The position numbers and the translations under genes are program-made. The notes under the pieces were generated by a model. It was not told where the DNA came from. It was given only the letters and a program-made list of their open reading frames with translations, and searched no databases. 64,000 nt of DNA from Gammaproteobacteria bacterium (GTDB lineage Bacteria > Pseudomonadota > Gammaproteobacteria > Pseudomonadales > Porticoccaceae): positions 62,001-126,000 of the forward strand of contig JADJET010000018.1 in the NCBI GenBank assembly GCA_016708925.1. The letters run 5' to 3'. This document shows, one piece after another, positions 1 through 7,714 of this stretch; within the stretch, counting starts at the first letter, position 1; every line of letters begins with the position of its first letter.

Positions 1-140
1 GATTGGAGGAAATACTGGAAGGCGTTCACGGCAGCGTCTGGATTTTGCTCGCGGTGGCCGCGGCGCTGCACACCGCGGCCGCGCTCAAGCATCACTTCAT
101 CGATCGCGACAGGACATTGATCCGCATGCTGCGGGGCTGA
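1..140 (+). CDS. Cytochrome b561 family protein (C-terminal end only)
   Basis: The window opens inside this gene; about 45 C-terminal residues are visible, ending at the TGA at 138-140. The tail has a hydrophobic stretch rich in Ala and Leu followed by the signature HTAAALKHHFIDRD and a basic end. This matches the last helix of bacterial YceJ-type cytochrome b561, a di-haem quinol:acceptor oxidoreductase of the inner membrane; the paired His residues in this tail belong to the conserved haem-binding region. It points toward the convergent M14-family gene 10 bases downstream. The start, haem ligands in earlier helices and operon partners lie outside the window. Confidence 0.8.
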   Translation, partial: LEEILEGVHGSVWILLAVAAALHTAAALKHHFIDRDRTLIRMLRG

Positions 141-150
141 CGCGCCGCCG

Positions 151-1470
151 TCATTCCTCGGGATCTATCTCGCCGTCCGCCGCCGCCTCGTCGATCACCT
201 CCTCCTCGGGGGACGGTTCCAGGTCATCGATTTCGACGGGCTCCTCCTCCGGTGCTTCGGTGCCGAGGTGGTAGGCGGCGAAGCCCGGCATCACGACCTG
301 ATTCACCGCCATGCCGATCAGGCGCCCATTCACCGGGGCCTGGATCGGCGTGCGCACATTGGTGATGGGGTCGACGACCGCGCCGAGCACACTATCCTTC
401 GCCACGAAGGCGCCGAGCTTGATGTCGTTCAGCAAGATACCGCCCTCGGGAGCACGTACCCAAAGCGATTCATAGTAGATCGGCTCGGGTGATCCCAGCG
501 GGAACAGGCGCGAGTACATGCCCTGGTGTTGCAGCAGACGATTGATGGCAAGGGCGCCGGCGGCCACCGGTTTATCCTGAAGTCGCCGCGATTCCCCCAC
601 TTCCAGGGTGACCGCCACGATGCCCTGGTCCAGCGCCGCGCGTCGCAGCATGTTGCGGGAACCCGGGCTGTGCAGGACGACGATGTTGCCAAACCCCCGG
701 GTTACTTCGGCCACCTCGGGCCGGCGCATGTCGGCCCGCACCTGGGGCAGATTGGTGCGTCCCAGGGAGCCGGTGTGGATATCCACCAGCACCTCGCAGT
801 GGACCAGTATTTCTGCGAACAGGGAGTGGGCGATGCGGGCCGCCAGACTGCCGTCCGGATTGCCCGGAAAGTGGCGGTTGAGATCGCGGCGGTCGGACAG
901 GTAGCGCGATCCACGGCGGAAACCGTCCAGGTTGACGATGGGAATTCCGACGATACGGCCGCTGAGCTTCCCGGGATTGATGTCGTAGAGCACCCGGCGC
1001 ACGATTTCGATGCCGTTGAGTTCGTCACCATGCACCGCGGCGGTCAGGCAGAGCGTCCGACCGGGCCGGTGCCCGTTCACCACCAGCACCGGGGTTGGTG
1101 ATGCCAGGCCGCTGATGCTGCCGTCCGGGGACCAGGCCAGTCGGGCGGCGGTTGCCGGCGCTACCTCGCTGCCCAGAAGCGGAAAGTTGGGGGTTGCCTC
1201 GGGATGCGGCAGCGGCGGTCCCATGGCGTCCGGATCGCCGGCTGGCGGTGCCAGCGCAGGCGTCACCTCTTTCAGATCGACGTTGGGCGCGATCGGGTGG
1301 GCCGGGTGCGATTCGCCGGCTGGCGCGGCGCCGGCGCTTGCCGCCACGCCCGGAGCCTCGGGGTCGGGCTTGGCGGTCAGGGCCGGGTCGGCGGCCGCAT
1401 CCAGTGCGATGCACAGCGCCAACAACAGGGAGAGGGCGATGGTGGTACGGCGATGCGCGGTTGATATCAC
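151..1470 (-). CDS. Succinylglutamate desuccinylase/aspartoacylase family (M14-like) exported hydrolase
   Basis: A 439-residue protein with an N-terminal signal peptide (hydrophobic residues about 11-27, cleavage after an Ala-rich run) and a proline-rich linker to about residue 100. The zinc hydrolase core has the HGDE motif (His147, Glu150) and the third ligand in DIHTG (His232), as in AstE/aspartoacylase and M14 carboxypeptidases. The C-terminus is a very acidic tail of about 30 residues. It is the last gene of the set starting with the retropepsin-like gene at 4550, 43 bases after the ATP-grasp ligase. In related amidoligase clusters such hydrolases are thought to trim or remove amide-linked amino acids; the substrate here is unknown, so that role is inference. 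Confidence 0.8.
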   Translation of the reverse strand: MISTAHRRTTIALSLLLALCIALDAAADPALTAKPDPEAPGVAASAGAAPAGESHPAHPIAPNVDLKEVTPALAPPAGDPDAMGPPLPHPEATPNFPLLGSEVAPATAARLAWSPDGSISGLASPTPVLVVNGHRPGRTLCLTAAVHGDELNGIEIVRRVLYDINPGKLSGRIVGIPIVNLDGFRRGSRYLSDRRDLNRHFPGNPDGSLAARIAHSLFAEILVHCEVLVDIHTGSLGRTNLPQVRADMRRPEVAEVTRGFGNIVVLHSPGSRNMLRRAALDQGIVAVTLEVGESRRLQDKPVAAGALAINRLLQHQGMYSRLFPLGSPEPIYYESLWVRAPEGGILLNDIKLGAFVAKDSVLGAVVDPITNVRTPIQAPVNGRLIGMAVNQVVMPGFAAYHLGTEAPEEEPVEIDDLEPSPEEEVIDEAAADGEIDPEE

Positions 1471-1513
1471 GACAGATTCAGGGTTCAGGGCGCTGTGTCA
1501 GTCAGCTTTTCGG

Positions 1514-2473
1514 TTAGTCCCAGCAGGGATCGCACGCAGGGATTGTGCCAGCCTCAGGCGTTCGTCGACACCTGCCGGAAGGGTTTGGCATGGCATCGAT
1601 CTGGTTCAGGTTCAGCAGCAGACCGCGCTGGTTGGCGACCTGTACGGTGAGCCCCGGCCGCGCATTGAGCTCCAGCATCAGCGGACCCAGGTCCCGGTCC
1701 ATCACGATATCGGCGCCCAGATAGCCCAGTCCCACCGTATCGGCACACTGAATCGCCAGCCGCAGGATGCTCTCCCAATGGGGGATGGCGATCCCCAGGG
1801 TGGAGTGGCCGGTATCGGGGTGGATGTCGCAGGACAGGCCGCGAAAGACTCCGTCGCGACTTTTCCCGGTAGCCAGATCGATGCCGATGCCCATGGCGCC
1901 CTGGTGCAGATTGGCTTTGCCATCGGACGCGCGCGTCGGTAATCGCACCATGGCCGCCACCGGCACCCCGCGAAACACGATAACCCGGATATCGGGTACG
2001 CCCTGAAAGCAGATGTGTTCGAAAAAGGGATCGAACTTGACCCGATACTCGATGATGGCCTGGTCGGACAGTCCGCCCAGGCTGTACATGCCGCTGAGGA
2101 TGTTGGAAACGTGGTGCTGCATGGCGGTCAGCGTGATCAGATCGCCGCTCGGCTTGCGAAAGCTGTTGCCGAAGCGCCCGCACACCACCAGGATGCCGTT
2201 GCCGCCGCTGCCGTGGGACGGCTTGATGACGAAGTCCTCGTGGTCCCCCAGGATGCGGGCCAGATCCTTGCCTTCGTGCTGTTCGGTGATGACGGCATAG
2301 AGTTCCGGAACCGCGATGCCGCGCGCCAACGCCAGCGTTTTGGTCTGCAGCTTGTCGTCCACCAGCGGATACAGGTGGCGCGGGTTGTAGCGCATGATGA
2401 AATCGGCATTGCGCTGGTTCATGCCGAGCACGCCGAGCCGGCGCAGGCGGAACGGGGAGGCGAGGAAGCTCAC
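1514..2473 (-). CDS. Alpha-L-glutamate ligase-like ATP-grasp protein (RloC-type)
   Basis: A 319-residue RimK-related ATP-grasp protein. Visible motifs are the ATP-binding segment VIKPSHGSGGNG (about residues 82-93) and the C-terminal Mg-binding segment ELNARPG (from about residue 268). Family members join an amino acid, often glutamate, to a carboxylate using ATP. There is no signal peptide, so it is cytoplasmic. Its ATG overlaps the stop of the transglutaminase/7TM gene by four bases (ATGA), so the two are translationally coupled. The fixed set of retropepsin, inactive transglutaminase-7TM and this ligase is a known conserved amidoligase cluster, called Rlo in pseudomonads as I recall. The last 30 residues are Cys- and Pro-rich and look unconserved. 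Confidence 0.85.
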   Translation of the reverse strand: MSFLASPFRLRRLGVLGMNQRNADFIMRYNPRHLYPLVDDKLQTKTLALARGIAVPELYAVITEQHEGKDLARILGDHEDFVIKPSHGSGGNGILVVCGRFGNSFRKPSGDLITLTAMQHHVSNILSGMYSLGGLSDQAIIEYRVKFDPFFEHICFQGVPDIRVIVFRGVPVAAMVRLPTRASDGKANLHQGAMGIGIDLATGKSRDGVFRGLSCDIHPDTGHSTLGIAIPHWESILRLAIQCADTVGLGYLGADIVMDRDLGPLMLELNARPGLTVQVANQRGLLLNLNQIDAMPNPSGRCRRTPEAGTIPACDPCWD

Positions 2474-4002
2474 TGGCGTGCCGCCTCGCCGCGGAAGTTA
2501 CGGAAGCGCCGCAGCTCCGACAGCCGGTAACCGGTGTAGCGGCCCATCAGCAGACTCAATCCCAGCACCACCAGCAACAGCTCCGGGAACACGAACATCA
2601 GGTGCTCCAGGTCGCGCTGATTCATCACCAGATAGCTCAGCGACGCGATCAGCAGGCTGCCGAGCCCGTTCAGGATGGCGTCGCGGGCGCCGCTCTCCTC
2701 CCAGGTGATGGACATGCGCTCGATGGTCATCGACAGGATTACCATCGGGAACAGCGCGACCGACAGGGTGCGTTCGACGCCCAGTTTGTTGGTGATCAGG
2801 CTGGTCAGCAGCATGAGGCCGACCACGATAACCAGGATGGCCGTGAGCCGCGGCACCAGCAGCAGCATGAGCCGCTCCAGATAGAAGCGCAGCATCAAGC
2901 CGACGGAGACGATCAGGGAGAACAGCGCGATGCCCCACAGAAGCTGGGTTTCGCGGAACGCGAGCGCGATCAGTACCGGCATGAAAGTGCCGAAGGTGCT
3001 GACCCCGACGAAGGTGCGCATCAGGACGACGATCAGCGCACCCAGGGGAACCATCAGCAGCACCCGGTAGATGTTCTGGCTGTGGACAGGGAGGGACAGC
3101 AGCGACAGGTCTCCGAAGATGGAACCCTTGAGCTCGGCGCCACGGCGCACCACGTCGAGCAACTCCCTGTGGCTGCGGGTAACGGAGAACCTCGCATTGA
3201 TGCCATGGCCGCCAGTGACGCGGTAGAGCGCGGCGTCGCCGATCCGCCACGGCAGGAAATTGGCCGGCAACCCGGGATCGCCGGTCGCCGGGTTGAAGAC
3301 AAGCCAGGTGCTGCCGTTGTGGACCTGCAGCAGCGGTACCATCTGCGCGTCGTTGGAGGCCTCGTTGAGTGGCAGCGCCCAGAGTACGCGCGCCGGGATG
3401 CGCACGCCTTTCAGTATTTCGATGACCTGGTTTGTCCATTCGTGAGGACTCCGCGCCTGGGCGCGGAGCAGGGCGACGTTCTGGTTTGCCTGCGGTGCAT
3501 TGAGCTGACGCAGGAGCTCGCGGGTATAGGTGAAGACGTCGGCGGATTCCTGCCGGACATCGTTGATGATGGTGCGAATCGCTGTGGCGTAGGGCTCCTC
3601 ATAGGCCGGCGGTGACGGCAAGGCAGGTCGGTCCTGCCACAGGGCGGTCTGCTCGGAGGGTGCAACCGAGATGCGGTAATAGAGCGTCTCGGCGCCGTGC
3701 GCGCGGCGCTTGACCCACTGCACCTTGCGGTGGTCGCCGGTTTCGTCGATGGCCATCCCGTAGCGGTTGGCGATGAAATGTTCGTCCAGCTTCAGAAAGC
3801 CGGGCATCACTGATGGCACGGACAGATCGACAATGGCGGGTCCGCCCTCGGCCTGGAAGCCGATACGCGCCTCCACGGTCCACACAGCGGTGGTTTGATC
3901 GGCTTTGACGGGCATGCCGAGGGTATACACCTTGTAGGCACAGATCCCGAGTCCCGTGGCGACAAGGATTCCTGCCCATACCAGAACCGCGACGTTTTTC
4001 AT
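2470..4002 (-). CDS. Inactive transglutaminase fused to seven transmembrane helices (RloB-type)
   Basis: A 510-residue inner-membrane protein. An N-terminal membrane anchor (about residues 4-24) is followed by a periplasmic domain to about residue 290 that includes a transglutaminase-like fold expected to lack the catalytic Cys triad in this family. From about residue 300 to 500 there is a block of roughly seven hydrophobic helices. It overlaps the retropepsin gene upstream by four bases and the ATP-grasp gene downstream by four bases, so all three are one translationally coupled unit. The likely role is a membrane sensor or scaffold linking the periplasmic protease to the cytoplasmic ligase; that is inference from the conserved neighbourhood. 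Confidence 0.85.
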   Translation of the reverse strand: MKNVAVLVWAGILVATGLGICAYKVYTLGMPVKADQTTAVWTVEARIGFQAEGGPAIVDLSVPSVMPGFLKLDEHFIANRYGMAIDETGDHRKVQWVKRRAHGAETLYYRISVAPSEQTALWQDRPALPSPPAYEEPYATAIRTIINDVRQESADVFTYTRELLRQLNAPQANQNVALLRAQARSPHEWTNQVIEILKGVRIPARVLWALPLNEASNDAQMVPLLQVHNGSTWLVFNPATGDPGLPANFLPWRIGDAALYRVTGGHGINARFSVTRSHRELLDVVRRGAELKGSIFGDLSLLSLPVHSQNIYRVLLMVPLGALIVVLMRTFVGVSTFGTFMPVLIALAFRETQLLWGIALFSLIVSVGLMLRFYLERLMLLLVPRLTAILVIVVGLMLLTSLITNKLGVERTLSVALFPMVILSMTIERMSITWEESGARDAILNGLGSLLIASLSYLVMNQRDLEHLMFVFPELLLVVLGLSLLMGRYTGYRLSELRRFRNFRGEAARQ

Positions 4003-4550
4003 GAGATCCCCGGCTTGGCGGCGGTCTTGCCCGTGTCGCCGCAGTCTGGTTGAGTGAGGTAGGTTTGTTGTGGATCGATCACGGCGACCCCCGCCAAAAA
4101 GCGGCGTCCGAGCAGCACCGGGTAGTTGAATTCGGTGCGATCCACTAGTGTGAACTCGGCGTGGTGAAGCCGATCGCTGAAGCAGAACGCAAGCTTCACA
4201 ACGGACCGCTTGCCGGGCCTGCCGTCATGTTCCTTGATCAGTACGGTGCGCAGGCGCGGGCGTTCGAGAGTGATGGTTTTGGTGTCACCCCGGATACCCT
4301 TGAGAACGAGCTCGAAGCGCACCCAGGGCTTGCCGTCGCGGGTGAACACGGCGACGTTCCTGGCGTCGATGGAGGAAGTTTTGGCACCCGTATCCAGCTT
4401 GAGTTTGACCTTGTGGCCCGGTAGCTCCGCGAGATAACCCGGCTCCAGCCAACCGGCCATCACCTTGTTTGTCGCGGCGGGCGCGGCCGCACATGGCGCG
4501 GACAAACACAACAGACCGGCAATGCCGGTCAGCCAGCGCATCGCAATCAT
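3999..4550 (-). CDS. Retropepsin-like aspartic endopeptidase (RloA-type, DUF785/Zn_protease family)
   Basis: A 183-residue exported protein and the first gene of the cluster. It has a signal peptide (hydrophobic residues about 6-22, ending in an Ala-rich site). The single active-site motif is LDTGAKTSSIDA, with Asp53. The later YPVLLGRRFL segment (about residues 144-153) is also characteristic. The family was once annotated as an ATP-dependent zinc protease but has a one-Asp retropepsin fold that should act as a dimer. Upstream, 4551-4804 is 254 bases of non-coding sequence before the slyD-type stop codon; I could not pick a convincing promoter there. Confidence 0.85.
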   Translation of the reverse strand: MIAMRWLTGIAGLLCLSAPCAAAPAATNKVMAGWLEPGYLAELPGHKVKLKLDTGAKTSSIDARNVAVFTRDGKPWVRFELVLKGIRGDTKTITLERPRLRTVLIKEHDGRPGKRSVVKLAFCFSDRLHHAEFTLVDRTEFNYPVLLGRRFLAGVAVIDPQQTYLTQPDCGDTGKTAAKPGIS

Positions 4551-4804
4551 TTTCCCCCGCTGTCGCCGTCACCGGCGCTCGTTATCGCTATGCGCGCCTG
4601 GGCAGAGGTTGCCCGCGCGCGACCAGATTCATTATCCCGGGGCCGATCCGATCGTTCCGGCCGCGGATATTCCTGCAACGTGCTGCGGGTGGCTTCCCGG
4701 CAGAGGCGGGCCATCCAGTTCCTGGCCGTCCCGGCGCGGGCCGGGAACCGGTAGGGACAGTCGAAGCGTCATTGCCAACCCGTTTGCTTCCGGCCGGGTG
4801 TGAG

Positions 4805-5305
4805 TCAGTGGTGGTGGCCGCCAGCGCCATGCACATGCCCGTGCAGCAACTCCTGCTCGGTGGCCGCGCGCACCGAGTCCACGGTGACATCGAAGTGCAG
4901 GGTCATGCCGGCCAGCGGGTGGTTGCCGTCCAGGGTCACGGTATCGCCTTCGATCTCGGTGACCACCACGGTGATCTGCCCCTGGGGGGTATTGCCCGAG
5001 AAGCGCATGCCGATCTCGATTTCCTGATCCTCCCGGAACATGTCCCGGGGCACATACTGAACCATGTCGGCGTCGCGCTCGCCATAGGCGGCGGCGGCCG
5101 GGATAACCGCCGTGAACTGCTCCCCGGGGGCGCGGCCGAGCAGTTGCTGCTCGAGGCCGGGAATGATGTTGCCGGCGCCGTGGAGATAGACCAGCGGCTG
5201 GCCGGGCTGGCTGGCATCGAGGATCACGCCACCGTCATCGGTGAGGGTGTAATGAATGGCGACGACGGATTGCAGGGCGATGGTCACGGTGCTTACCTCA
5301 GGCAT
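4805..5305 (-). CDS. slyD: FKBP-type peptidyl-prolyl cis-trans isomerase (SlyD type)
   Basis: A 166-residue cytoplasmic prolyl isomerase and chaperone. The FKBP part begins with VVAIHYTLTDDGG, followed by the insert-in-flap domain with GNIIPGLEQQL and the AYGERD segment. The C-terminus is His-rich (HGHVHGAGGHHH) and could bind Ni or other divalent metals as in SlyD, though it is much shorter than in E. coli SlyD. The reading frame stays open upstream, but I start at the ATG at 5305 because homologous sequence begins there; starting further up would run through the porin promoter region. Transcription runs away from the divergent porin gene. Confidence 0.87.
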   Translation of the reverse strand: MPEVSTVTIALQSVVAIHYTLTDDGGVILDASQPGQPLVYLHGAGNIIPGLEQQLLGRAPGEQFTAVIPAAAAYGERDADMVQYVPRDMFREDQEIEIGMRFSGNTPQGQITVVVTEIEGDTVTLDGNHPLAGMTLHFDVTVDSVRAATEQELLHGHVHGAGGHHH

Positions 5306-5437
5306 CGGGGGCGCGCCATTATGGGCGATTGTCGGTCCAGGCTCAAAACCTGCCTCCGTCCCCCGCTTCGCGTCCCATCGCTGTCGATCGCACGGTGGAT
5401 TCGCGGCGCCCGCGGCGGGATGTTGCGAGGTCCATGG

Positions 5438-5452
5438 GCACCCTCGCGGTGC
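5438..5452. promoter_or_regulatory. NtrC-like enhancer dyad upstream of the porin
   Basis: GCACC-CTCGC-GGTGC is a perfect inverted repeat with five-base half-sites and a five-base spacer, matching the NtrC consensus core. It lies about 95 bases upstream of the -24 element at 5547, a normal distance for an enhancer of a sigma-54 promoter. Confidence 0.6.
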
Positions 5453-5546
5453 GAAAGCCCGATCCGCTGCCGCTTTTCGAGGCGCCGGAGCACGATCGTT
5501 GTTGTCGGGCCGTACAAAAACGCCGAAAAATGCGTTTGGCAACGAA

Positions 5547-5562
5547 TGGCATGGAACTTGTA
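5547..5562 (+). promoter_or_regulatory. Sigma-54 (-24/-12) promoter of the porin gene
   Basis: TGGCATGGAACTTGTA fits the consensus TGGCAYG-N4-TTGCW, with one mismatch in the -12 element. The expected start of transcription is near 5573, giving a leader of about 140 bases that contains the hairpin/terminator region. Confidence 0.75.
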
Positions 5563-5572
5563 TTTCTTGGAA

Positions 5573-5662
5573 TCGCAAGTGGTGAACAAGCTCCACGCCA
5601 CAGCGGGCAATGCCGCCCACGGACCTCCCTCCAGCCCCCGGGAGCGTCCGTGGGTTTTTTTT
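5573..5662 (+). promoter_or_regulatory. Porin leader RNA: candidate NasT (ANTAR) antitermination target
   Basis: Two small hairpins precede a terminator. The first candidate has arms GTGGTG (5579-5584) and CTCCAC (5591-5596) with one T-T mismatch and loop AACAAG. The second has arms GGGC (5605-5608) and GCCC (5615-5618) with loop AATGCC, i.e. A at position 1 and G at position 4, the published requirement for ANTAR-binding hexaloops. Its 3' arm shares CCC at 5616-5618 with the 5' arm of the terminator, so the two structures exclude each other. The nrtA leader has the same design. The first hairpin does not fit the A1/G4 rule. Confidence 0.6.
5616..5662 (+). terminator. Intrinsic terminator inside the porin leader
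   Basis: Arms CCCACGGAC (5616-5624) and GTCCGTGGG (5646-5654) are followed by eight T residues (5655-5662). It lies between the sigma-54 promoter and the porin start codon, so it acts as an attenuator for the porin rather than at the end of a gene. Confidence 0.8.
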
Positions 5663-5711
5663 GGCAGTAGCGGCCGCGACACCAGCGGTTGTCGATACAG
5701 GAGAGCTTCCC

Positions 5712-6992
5712 ATGCTCAACTACACCAAATCCCGGTTGACGTTGGCCTCCCTGCTTGCGCTGGGAACCGCGCCGGCAATGGCCGAAGGCATTGCCGATGG
5801 TTTCTCCAAGGCTATCAAGCAGAGCGATACGACACTGAGCTTTCGCTATCGCTATGAATCCGTGGACCAGGACGGGCTGCCCCAGGATGCCGACGCCTCG
5901 ACGCTGCTGTCGCGGCTGACCTGGAAATCCGGCACGGTGCATGGCATCAGCGGGTTGGTCGAGGTGGACAACGTCTCCTACCTCGGCGATGACGACTTCA
6001 ACAACACCACCAACCGCAAGGCTACCTACCCCATCGTCGCGGACCCGGATTACACCGAGATCAACCAGGCGTTGCTGAGTTATGTGGTCAATCGCAGCGC
6101 CAGGATCGGCGTCGGGCGCCAGCGCATCAACCATGCCGGCGAACGCTTCCTCGGCGGTGTCTCCTGGCGCCAAAACGAGCAGACCTTCGATGCCGCGCGT
6201 ATCGAGTGGAAGCCGGTGTCGCGCCTGACGGTGGATTACAGCTATATCTGGAATGTAAACCGCGTGTTTGATCCCAACACGGATCTCGGCGATTTTCCCG
6301 GCAATACCGCGCTGGGGGATTTCGAAGGCGACACTCATGCGTTGATCGCCACCAACGACCTCGGCAGCGGCAGGACGCTGGCGGGCTACTCCTACCTGCT
6401 GGACATCGATGAACTGCCCAACCTGTCGAGCAGTACCTTCGGTCTCGAATACAAGGGCAACACCAAGGTGTCGGAAGCACTGACCCTGGCGGTGAATCTT
6501 GCCTACGCCCGGCAGGAGGACTATAGCGACAGCCAGCTCAACTACAGCGCGCCCTATTACTTCGCTGAGGTGATGGGGCTCATGGTGCCGGTGAACTTCG
6601 CTGGCGGTGCCGCGGCGCCCATGCCAGTCAGCTTCGGGGCCGGTTACGAAGTGATGGGCAGCGACGACGGCGTTGCCAGCTTCCAGACGCCGCTCGCCAC
6701 GCTGCACAAGTTCGATGGTTTTGCCGACAAATTCCTGACCACGCCGCCGGGGGGCATAGAAGATGCTTATCTGAAAGCGGGCATCACGGTGGCGGGCGTT
6801 GCACTGACCGCCTTTTACCATGACTTTGACTCGGAAGACGGCGGTATCCACTACGGCGACGAGTTCGACCTGGTTGCCGCCTACGCCTTCAGTCCGCGCT
6901 ACGGCGCGCAGTTGAAATATGCGTCCTACAACGCTGACGAGTTCGCCACCGATACCGAGAAACTATGGTTCATGGTGACGGTGACATTCTGA
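5712..6992 (+). CDS. Outer-membrane porin, alginate-export/OprD-like beta-barrel (predicted nitrate/nitrite porin)
   Basis: A 426-residue protein with a clear signal peptide (hydrophobic residues about 8-20, cleavage after AMA). The mature part alternates polar and aromatic strands and ends in Phe (VTVTF), the usual C-terminal signature of outer-membrane beta-barrels. Features such as SRLTWKSG and the long hydrophilic loops recall alginate-export-family porins. The start is the ATG at 5712, preceded by AGGAGAG. It is flanked by its own sigma-54 promoter and attenuator upstream and a terminator at 7017-7043, so it is monocistronic. Because it shares control elements with nrtA and abuts nasT, I infer a role in nitrate or nitrite passage across the outer membrane; the substrate is not shown by the sequence. 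Confidence 0.8.
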   Translation: MLNYTKSRLTLASLLALGTAPAMAEGIADGFSKAIKQSDTTLSFRYRYESVDQDGLPQDADASTLLSRLTWKSGTVHGISGLVEVDNVSYLGDDDFNNTTNRKATYPIVADPDYTEINQALLSYVVNRSARIGVGRQRINHAGERFLGGVSWRQNEQTFDAARIEWKPVSRLTVDYSYIWNVNRVFDPNTDLGDFPGNTALGDFEGDTHALIATNDLGSGRTLAGYSYLLDIDELPNLSSSTFGLEYKGNTKVSEALTLAVNLAYARQEDYSDSQLNYSAPYYFAEVMGLMVPVNFAGGAAAPMPVSFGAGYEVMGSDDGVASFQTPLATLHKFDGFADKFLTTPPGGIEDAYLKAGITVAGVALTAFYHDFDSEDGGIHYGDEFDLVAAYAFSPRYGAQLKYASYNADEFATDTEKLWFMVTVTF

Positions 6993-7016
6993 TTTTCCGC
7001 GCCTCTCGTTGTGCTT

Positions 7017-7043
7017 GGGAGCACCCAGTGTGCTCCCCTTTTT
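7017..7043 (+). terminator. Intrinsic terminator after the porin gene
   Basis: Arms GGGAGCAC (7017-7024) and GTGCTCCC (7030-7037), loop CCAGT, then C and five T residues. It separates the porin transcript from nasT. Confidence 0.8.
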
Positions 7044-7065
7044 ATGAATCTTCCGTGCGGCGTCG

Positions 7066-7104
7066 CCATGTTTGAACACCATGTCTGAACACCATGTCTG
7101 AATG
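7066..7104 (+). repeat. Three tandem 13-bp units spanning the nasT start codon
   Basis: The units are CCATGTTTGAACA, CCATGTCTGAACA and CCATGTCTGAATG, end to end. Each contains an ATG. The first two ATGs (7068, 7081) open six-codon reading frames (MFEHHV, MSEHHV); the second ends at 7099-7101, overlapping the third ATG at 7094, which is the nasT start. The units look like a duplication of the nasT initiation region. Confidence 0.7.
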
Positions 7105-7714
7105 CCCCGACACGGAGATCAGCATCATGCTGGTGGACGACAATCCCGAGCGCGCCGCCATGGTCGAAGCGGCGCTGGGCAGTCGGGGCTTCAACGTGGT
7201 TGCCGTATTGGCCACGGCGTCAGGGTTGTTGTTTCAGATGGAGCAACACCAGCCCCAGGTGGTGATGATCGATCTGGAATCGCCGGATCGTGACATTCTC
7301 GAAAGTCTCGCGGTGCTGAACCAGCACCAGCCCACGCCGGTGGTGATGTTTTCGCGCGAACTCGATCCGGGGTTTATCCAGCAGGCCATTGCAGCGGGTG
7401 TCAGCGCCTACCTTGCCGAGGGCGTCGATCCGGACAAAGTGAAAACCGTGATCGATATTGCCATCGCGCAGTTCGAACATTTTCAGGCGCTGCGCCGCAA
7501 CTTTGAAGAAACCCTGCGCGAACTGGAGAGTCGCAAGCTGGTCGATCGGGCCAAGCGCCTCCTGATGGCGCACCAGCAGATCGACGAAGACAAGGCTTAC
7601 GCACAGATGCGCAAGCTGGCCATGAACAGCAATCAGAAAATCACCGCGGTGGCGGCTGGTGTGATCGCCATTCTCGACAAGCATCCAGCGGAGTCCGTGC
7701 ATGAATCCTTCTGA
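7094..7714 (+). CDS. nasT: NasT-type response regulator with ANTAR RNA-binding domain
   Basis: A 206-residue cytoplasmic antiterminator. The receiver domain (residues about 8-125) keeps the acidic pair Asp15/Asp16 and a candidate acceptor Asp60. The ANTAR domain (about 135-195) has the conserved pattern ESRKLVDRAKRLLM followed by the AYAQMRKLAM helix. In NasS/NasT systems NasT binds paired hexaloop hairpins in nitrate-gene leaders and prevents termination; NasS holds it inactive when nitrate is absent. The upstream reading frame is blocked by stops, so the ATG at 7094 is the start; no strong ribosome-binding site is visible. The 3' end overlaps nasS by 14 bases. Candidate targets are the porin and nrtA leaders. 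Confidence 0.9.
   Translation: MSECPDTEISIMLVDDNPERAAMVEAALGSRGFNVVAVLATASGLLFQMEQHQPQVVMIDLESPDRDILESLAVLNQHQPTPVVMFSRELDPGFIQQAIAAGVSAYLAEGVDPDKVKTVIDIAIAQFEHFQALRRNFEETLRELESRKLVDRAKRLLMAHQQIDEDKAYAQMRKLAMNSNQKITAVAAGVIAILDKHPAESVHESF

Noticed and set aside
5306..5719. N-terminal extension of the SlyD-type gene up to 5719
   Set aside because: The extension overlaps the sigma-54 promoter and leader of the porin and has no FKBP similarity; the family starts at the ATG at 5305.
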